NCBI GenBank assembly: GCA_021786575.1
Contig: JAJYMY010000001.1
Location: 235,392 to 299,391, forward strand
Reading direction: 5' to 3'
Origin: an archaeon
Lineage (GTDB): Archaea > Thermoproteota > Nitrososphaeria > Nitrososphaerales > Gagatemarchaeaceae
Length of the DNA stretch: 64,000 nt
How positions within the stretch are numbered: position 1 is the stretch's first letter; each line of letters begins with the position of its first letter. The notes beneath the pieces are model-generated. The model made no database searches. It had not been told where the DNA came from and saw only the letters and a program-made list of their open reading frames with translations. A program made the position numbers and the translations under genes. Positions 60,606 to 64,000 of the stretch are shown here, one piece after another.

Positions 60606-62718
60606 AGGATCGGAGGCGCCCGAGGAGGGCGAGGGGACGAAGGACGACGACCTCGAGGCGTTCAGGCAAGAGGTGAGCGAGAGAGGGGTTGAAGGGGTGG
60701 ACGGCGAGACCCTCGACGAACTGAGGGAAGGGCTGGCGCATAGAGAGGAGCAGAGAGCTAGGACTCGTGAGGCAGAGGACGAAGGTGAGGGTGCCGAGAT
60801 TAAAGACGACTCGCCTGAGACTGGAAAGGGACCAGACAAGGAGGTCGGGGAGTGGAGAGAAGCCTTGGCCTTGGAAAGTGGACAAGATGAGGGAGCCAGA
60901 CAGTACGAACCGGAGGAGCAGGTGGTAGACCCCGGTGAGGGAGCGAAGCAAGACGCGGAGGCGTCGGATGGGTCAGGCCGGGGTAAGCAGACCGAGATGC
61001 AGACCGACCAAGCTGAGCCATGGGAAGGACAGGAGCTCAAGTACGAACCTGTCGACACTGAGGCCGGGGGTGATTTGGTAGAGGAGAGGTCACTTGGCAC
61101 CGAACCGACTGAGAACCGGTCAGCACCTGAAGACGGAAGTTCGCTTCAACCCGAGTTGGGCAAACAATCTGACGCTGAACCAGAGGCGAAGCCTGCACAG
61201 ATGGAGACTGAGAGTTACACCAGGAAAGACGACCAACTCGATGTGACCGAACAGGGACAAAACAGAGGAGGGCCCGAGAAGGTTCAGACAGAATCCAAGT
61301 TGGAAACTTTAGACTTGAGCCCTTTGCCACAGAGTTTGTACCCTAACCAAAGAGGGTTGACTCGAACACCAGATGAATCTGAAAGCAGCATGAATTTAGC
61401 AAAAGAACCAGCCACGCACCACGAGCACGCTGAGAACGAATGCGATTCCAGACAGTTTCAGGGGTCTGACACTTCGCCAACCTCCCTCACTGATAGGGGT
61501 CGAGAAATAGCCTACAGGAATCAAGAAGCAATTTTGGTTGAGAGGCCTTCAGAAAAGAAAGAAGATAGAACCAGTCTAAAGGATTCCGTAGAGGTCGGGA
61601 ATCGTTCTGAGACCCTCAGAGCGTCAGACTACGGGCATACATCTGCCCTCTTGGTGCCTGACAGGATGATTCCATGTCACACTGACAGATCAGACGTGTT
61701 CGAAGTGAGGGTAGCAAGAGTATCCGAACCTGAACGGGATTACGCACTCTATACCACGCACAAACCAGGCTATGCAAGAGCTTACCTCAACCTATACCAG
61801 CTTGACCCCAAAAGTGGAGAGAGATTCATCGTGGAGCCGGGGGTTGTTTACACGTCTAATGACTTCGCAAGGGAATACAACAATGCCAAACCCCCAGGGC
61901 TCGACAACATGCTACTGATTAAGAGGGATGGGAAGCTGTTTGTGGAGGTCGGGGAAAAGGAATTCCCCTTTTCGGAGTCAAAGTTGCGGGTCTACCAAGG
62001 ACAAGCAGTACTCGAGGGGAGGGTCGAGGGGATTGGGGAAGTCAAGATAGCGAAGTCTCTGAGAGGGTTCGATTTCAGGCTAGGAGATCATTCGCGTGTG
62101 ACCGGATTGCAGTCAGACGGAGGAATCGCCTTGACCTATCAAAGGACTACACATGACTCCTATTCGCATAGGCGTATGATATCGGAGTTTCCAAGTAAGT
62201 CGGATTCTCCGGATGGTCCAGAGTTGCTGAGAACAGGCAAAATAGAGGTTGCTCTCGAATCCGAAGGTAGCCCTAGATTGTTCAAGCTCATTGTGGACGA
62301 GGAATGGAGCGAAATCGTCAGAGAATTGCTCGGGCTCGCACGGACTCCCGACGAGTATCGGAAGACGAAAGGCGATTTGGCCGAGGAAATCGTAAGAGAC
62401 TTGGTGCCACAACTCGGTATGACAATCGTGAAGGACCACCCCTTCAACAACGACCCGCTCAAGACCCGCAGTGAAAGAACGGGACCAGACCTGATGATAG
62501 AACTTGGGAACAAAGAATTGGGCTATGTGGAAGTGAAATGGTGGGGTAATCCCAAAGATGCCCTTGAGAGGGGTAAGGCTCAGGTTTCTTCTGACCTCTA
62601 CAAGTATCCACACTACTCAGGGAGAGAGGTGACCAAAGGATATGTCGCGGTACTGGACTGGAACCCTGCCGTAGATGGCACGTTTCTGCAATTGAGCGAA
62701 GTTGAAGCCCATGATTGA
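60598..62718 (+). CDS. Acidic-linker protein with C-terminal PD-(D/E)XK nuclease
   Basis: 706 residues, ATG 60598 within the HerA stop region. Residues 1-340 are extremely acidic and repetitive in Glu, Asp, Gln and Ser, predicted disordered. Residues about 360-510 form a beta-rich domain also found in the 63366 gene. Residues about 590-690 are a nuclease fold: Glu596 in KGDLAEEIV, Asp631 in GPDLMIE, Glu645-x-Lys647 in LGYVEVKWW (restriction-like core). The ordinary coding third-position GC bias drops after about 61.2 kb compared with HerA, suggesting a recently acquired or fast-evolving half. A coupled ATPase-nuclease pair like HerA-NurA is plausible. Confidence 0.75.
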   Translation: MREGSEAPEEGEGTKDDDLEAFRQEVSERGVEGVDGETLDELREGLAHREEQRARTREAEDEGEGAEIKDDSPETGKGPDKEVGEWREALALESGQDEGARQYEPEEQVVDPGEGAKQDAEASDGSGRGKQTEMQTDQAEPWEGQELKYEPVDTEAGGDLVEERSLGTEPTENRSAPEDGSSLQPELGKQSDAEPEAKPAQMETESYTRKDDQLDVTEQGQNRGGPEKVQTESKLETLDLSPLPQSLYPNQRGLTRTPDESESSMNLAKEPATHHEHAENECDSRQFQGSDTSPTSLTDRGREIAYRNQEAILVERPSEKKEDRTSLKDSVEVGNRSETLRASDYGHTSALLVPDRMIPCHTDRSDVFEVRVARVSEPERDYALYTTHKPGYARAYLNLYQLDPKSGERFIVEPGVVYTSNDFAREYNNAKPPGLDNMLLIKRDGKLFVEVGEKEFPFSESKLRVYQGQAVLEGRVEGIGEVKIAKSLRGFDFRLGDHSRVTGLQSDGGIALTYQRTTHDSYSHRRMISEFPSKSDSPDGPELLRTGKIEVALESEGSPRLFKLIVDEEWSEIVRELLGLARTPDEYRKTKGDLAEEIVRDLVPQLGMTIVKDHPFNNDPLKTRSERTGPDLMIELGNKELGYVEVKWWGNPKDALERGKAQVSSDLYKYPHYSGREVTKGYVAVLDWNPAVDGTFLQLSEVEAHD

Positions 62719-62728
62719 GGGTGTGGTC

Positions 62729-62751
62729 TTATATAGGTGAATATCACCTAT
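62729..62751 (+). promoter_or_regulatory. Operator palindrome over the TATA box of the RHH gene
   Basis: ATAGGTGA ATA TCACCTAT is an 8+3+8 perfect inverted repeat at 62733-62751. It overlaps the TTATATAG box (62729-62736) and the likely start of transcription, so a protein bound here would block the gene. A further AGGTGA lies at the ribosome binding site. Autorepression by the encoded ribbon-helix-helix protein is the simplest reading, inferred from context. Confidence 0.65.
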
Positions 62752-62768
62752 CATGCTAGAGAGGTGAA

Positions 62769-63086
62769 ATGATGGAAGAAGCAGAACAGGTAAGGCGATC
62801 GGTGACGATCACCCCAGAACTCAACATCAGATTGCGTGACTTCATAGCGGCGTGTATGCGACATGGCATAGATCTCGACTATACGAAGGCCCTGAACCTC
62901 TTCGCTGAGCTGGGGCAGAATTGGGTGGAACAGAGCAGCAAGTCCGAGCGTGAAAGGGCCCGCGAGACTTGGAACGCCTACCTCGACTACGACAAACTCG
63001 AGGCGTCAGAAGTGGTTTCGGATTGGTACGAGTATCAGGAATTCAGGCGCTGGAAGGCCACCGCAAGGAAGCGTTCGGGGCGATAG
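62769..63086 (+). CDS. Ribbon-helix-helix (CopG/Arc-like) DNA-binding protein
   Basis: 105 residues. The N-terminal RRSVTITPELNIRLRDFIAACMRHGI strand and helix are the classical RHH layout (strand about 10-16, helices about 17-31 and 36-50). The C-terminal half is long, charged and helical (RARETWNAYLDYDKLEASEV), maybe a dimer or partner surface. A GAGGTGA Shine-Dalgarno precedes ATG 62769, unusual in this window. It is the probable repressor of its own promoter, and perhaps of the HerA module. Confidence 0.75.
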   Translation: MMEEAEQVRRSVTITPELNIRLRDFIAACMRHGIDLDYTKALNLFAELGQNWVEQSSKSERERARETWNAYLDYDKLEASEVVSDWYEYQEFRRWKATARKRSGR

Positions 63087-63174
63087 GAAATCTTGTCTGG
63101 CCTGACCCAGAGCCAGCATCGGGAGATTAGTACCGATATTCACCCAAGAACTTCAGGCCGCACCCGGACCCGCA

Positions 63175-63339
63175 TCAGCTGCGTCTTGAAATCTTCGCGG
63201 CCTTCTGGGCTTCCAAGGCGCGCATTTTCTCAAGGGTGGAGACCAGGTCCCCATGCTCCGCCTGTGACTCTCCGAATGGGGGCCGGCCCATTTGGTTACC
63301 CTCCCTAGAGGCGCCTGGGTCGCCCGGGTGGGTCGTCAT
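63175..63339 (-). CDS. Possible small basic helical protein
   Basis: About 54 codons from ATG 63339 (frame open to 63363), divergent from the 63366 gene. The end DLVSTLEKMRALEAQKAAKISRR is a plausible amphipathic helix with GC-rich third positions, but nothing is recognised and no promoter is clear. Low confidence. Confidence 0.25.
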   Translation of the reverse strand: MTTHPGDPGASREGNQMGRPPFGESQAEHGDLVSTLEKMRALEAQKAAKISRRS

Positions 63340-63365
63340 AAGCCCCCCAGGTACTTCTGTCACTG

Positions 63366-63968
63366 ATGCTACCTATCAAGAACAGTAAGGGCGTAGTGCT
63401 GAGGGTTCCCAAGACCGTCCTTGAAGCCAATGGGTTCAGTCCAGACAGAGGTGGGAGAAGAGAGTTAGTGAAGCTCCAAGTCGCCTGGTCAACACAGCGT
63501 GGTGAACGCGAAGAGGAGGTGTTCGCCAACTACTATCCTGGCGACCGGAGGGCCGAGGTATACCTCGGGAGGTCTGGCCGTGGAGATGGGGGATTCAGGA
63601 TAGTGCGCGCGAATCGGTATGGCTATGCAGACTTCGTGGAGGACTTCGAAAGGAAGAAGCCTCTCGGCCTGCAAAATGTTCGCTTGGGAACCTGCGGCGA
63701 CAGCCTAATGCTCGACGTTGATGGAAGTCGGATCGGTCTCTCCGAGACCACCATGAGCACCTTCGGTTCCATGGTCTGCCTCAGGGGGAGGTTAGAGAGG
63801 AGCCCGCTCCTGATCAAATTCGAGTGCGACGGCATGTCAGCGACAGCCAGGTTCAAGGAACACCCCATGATCGAGCTCATGCAGGTCCAAGGCGATGAAT
63901 TGGAGATCCGGTACGCCCAGAGCAAGGACGAGAAACACACCTTCAGGATGAAGATTCAGAACGGCTGA
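63366..63968 (+). CDS. Uncharacterised protein sharing a domain with the HerA-linked nuclease
   Basis: 200 residues. The block from about residue 50 to 145 aligns by eye with residues about 380-480 of the 60598 protein: RRAEVYLGRS/GYARAYLNLYQ, GGFRIVRANRYGYADFVEDF/ERFIVEPGVVYTSNDFAREY, KKPLGLQNV/AKPPGLDNM, LCLRGRLE/AVLEGRVE-type strands. It is beta-rich and has no nuclease residues. ATG 63366 has a CATAAG box about 27 bases upstream. Perhaps a partner, immunity or substrate-recognition protein for the module. Confidence 0.65.
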   Translation: MLPIKNSKGVVLRVPKTVLEANGFSPDRGGRRELVKLQVAWSTQRGEREEEVFANYYPGDRRAEVYLGRSGRGDGGFRIVRANRYGYADFVEDFERKKPLGLQNVRLGTCGDSLMLDVDGSRIGLSETTMSTFGSMVCLRGRLERSPLLIKFECDGMSATARFKEHPMIELMQVQGDELEIRYAQSKDEKHTFRMKIQNG

Positions 63969-64000
63969 CCGTGCATAGGGTTCATTGCGCCTCCGCCGGG

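Noticed and set aside
1..64000. tRNA and rRNA genes in the window.
   Set aside because: Scanning by eye for GGTTCGA/GGTTCAA-type T loops on both strands gave only hits inside protein genes or without stems. A covariance search would be decisive, but nothing here is supportable.

Overview
The window looks like a chromosomal segment of a GC-rich archaeon. Evidence: archaeal-type information genes (DUF655 next to KsgA/Dim1, a TRM11-like tRNA guanosine methylase, ribosomal protein L10e), the archaeal route into chorismate (ADH synthase plus 3-dehydroquinate synthase II), a GHMP-type shikimate kinase, an archaeal AsnRS-like asparagine synthetase, an XPD-type helicase and HerA-type ATPase. Many genes have an AT-rich TATA-like element about 24-30 nt before the start codon and no Shine-Dalgarno, as expected for leaderless archaeal mRNAs. 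The trpEGDCFBA order and the aro supercluster fit a TACK lineage such as Nitrososphaeria/Thaumarchaeota; this placement is inference and no rRNA or tRNA gene was found to test it.

Layout. 1-3.8 kb: RNA modification and ribosome genes. 4.0-9.5 kb: M13 metallopeptidase, then an ECF vitamin/metal transporter (fused ATPases, S component, T component) and a 59-residue protein. 9.5-22.5 kb: mixed metabolic and stress genes, including an amino-acid dehydrogenase homologue, UbiB-like kinase, Hsp20, MFS permease, three VOC/SRPBCC-like small enzymes, an amidohydrolase, two thioredoxin-fold proteins, a Nudix-like protein and an overlapping cysS-like/GNAT/HExxH-protease trio. 22.5-30.9 kb: a sparse stretch with large gaps and a frameshifted membrane-protein gene, interspersed with a Cas4-like nuclease, an XPD-like helicase, a terpenoid-cyclase-fold protein and a class III nucleotidyl cyclase. 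30.9-32.8 kb: MDR reductase and aldose epimerase.

33-53.3 kb is a dense aromatic amino acid block. On the plus strand trpEGDCFBA turns chorismate into tryptophan. Converging on it from the minus strand, an eleven-gene operon starts with aspartate kinase and aspartate-semialdehyde dehydrogenase, makes chorismate through every aro step, and ends with a chorismate mutase-aminotransferase fusion and TyrA. An Lrp-type regulator, the asparagine synthetase and prephenate dehydratase lie just beyond, so one locus holds the routes from aspartate to Trp, Tyr, Phe and Asn.

53.4-57.7 kb: PHO84-like MFS permease, LLM flavin enzyme, VOC protein and a methyltransferase. 57.8-64 kb is an accessory-looking module: a membrane-anchored HerA/DUF87 ATPase overlapping a large acidic protein with a C-terminal PD-(D/E)XK nuclease, then a ribbon-helix-helix protein with a palindromic operator over its promoter, then a protein that shares an unnamed domain with the nuclease. 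This module is the best candidate in the window for an undescribed DNA-processing or defence system.
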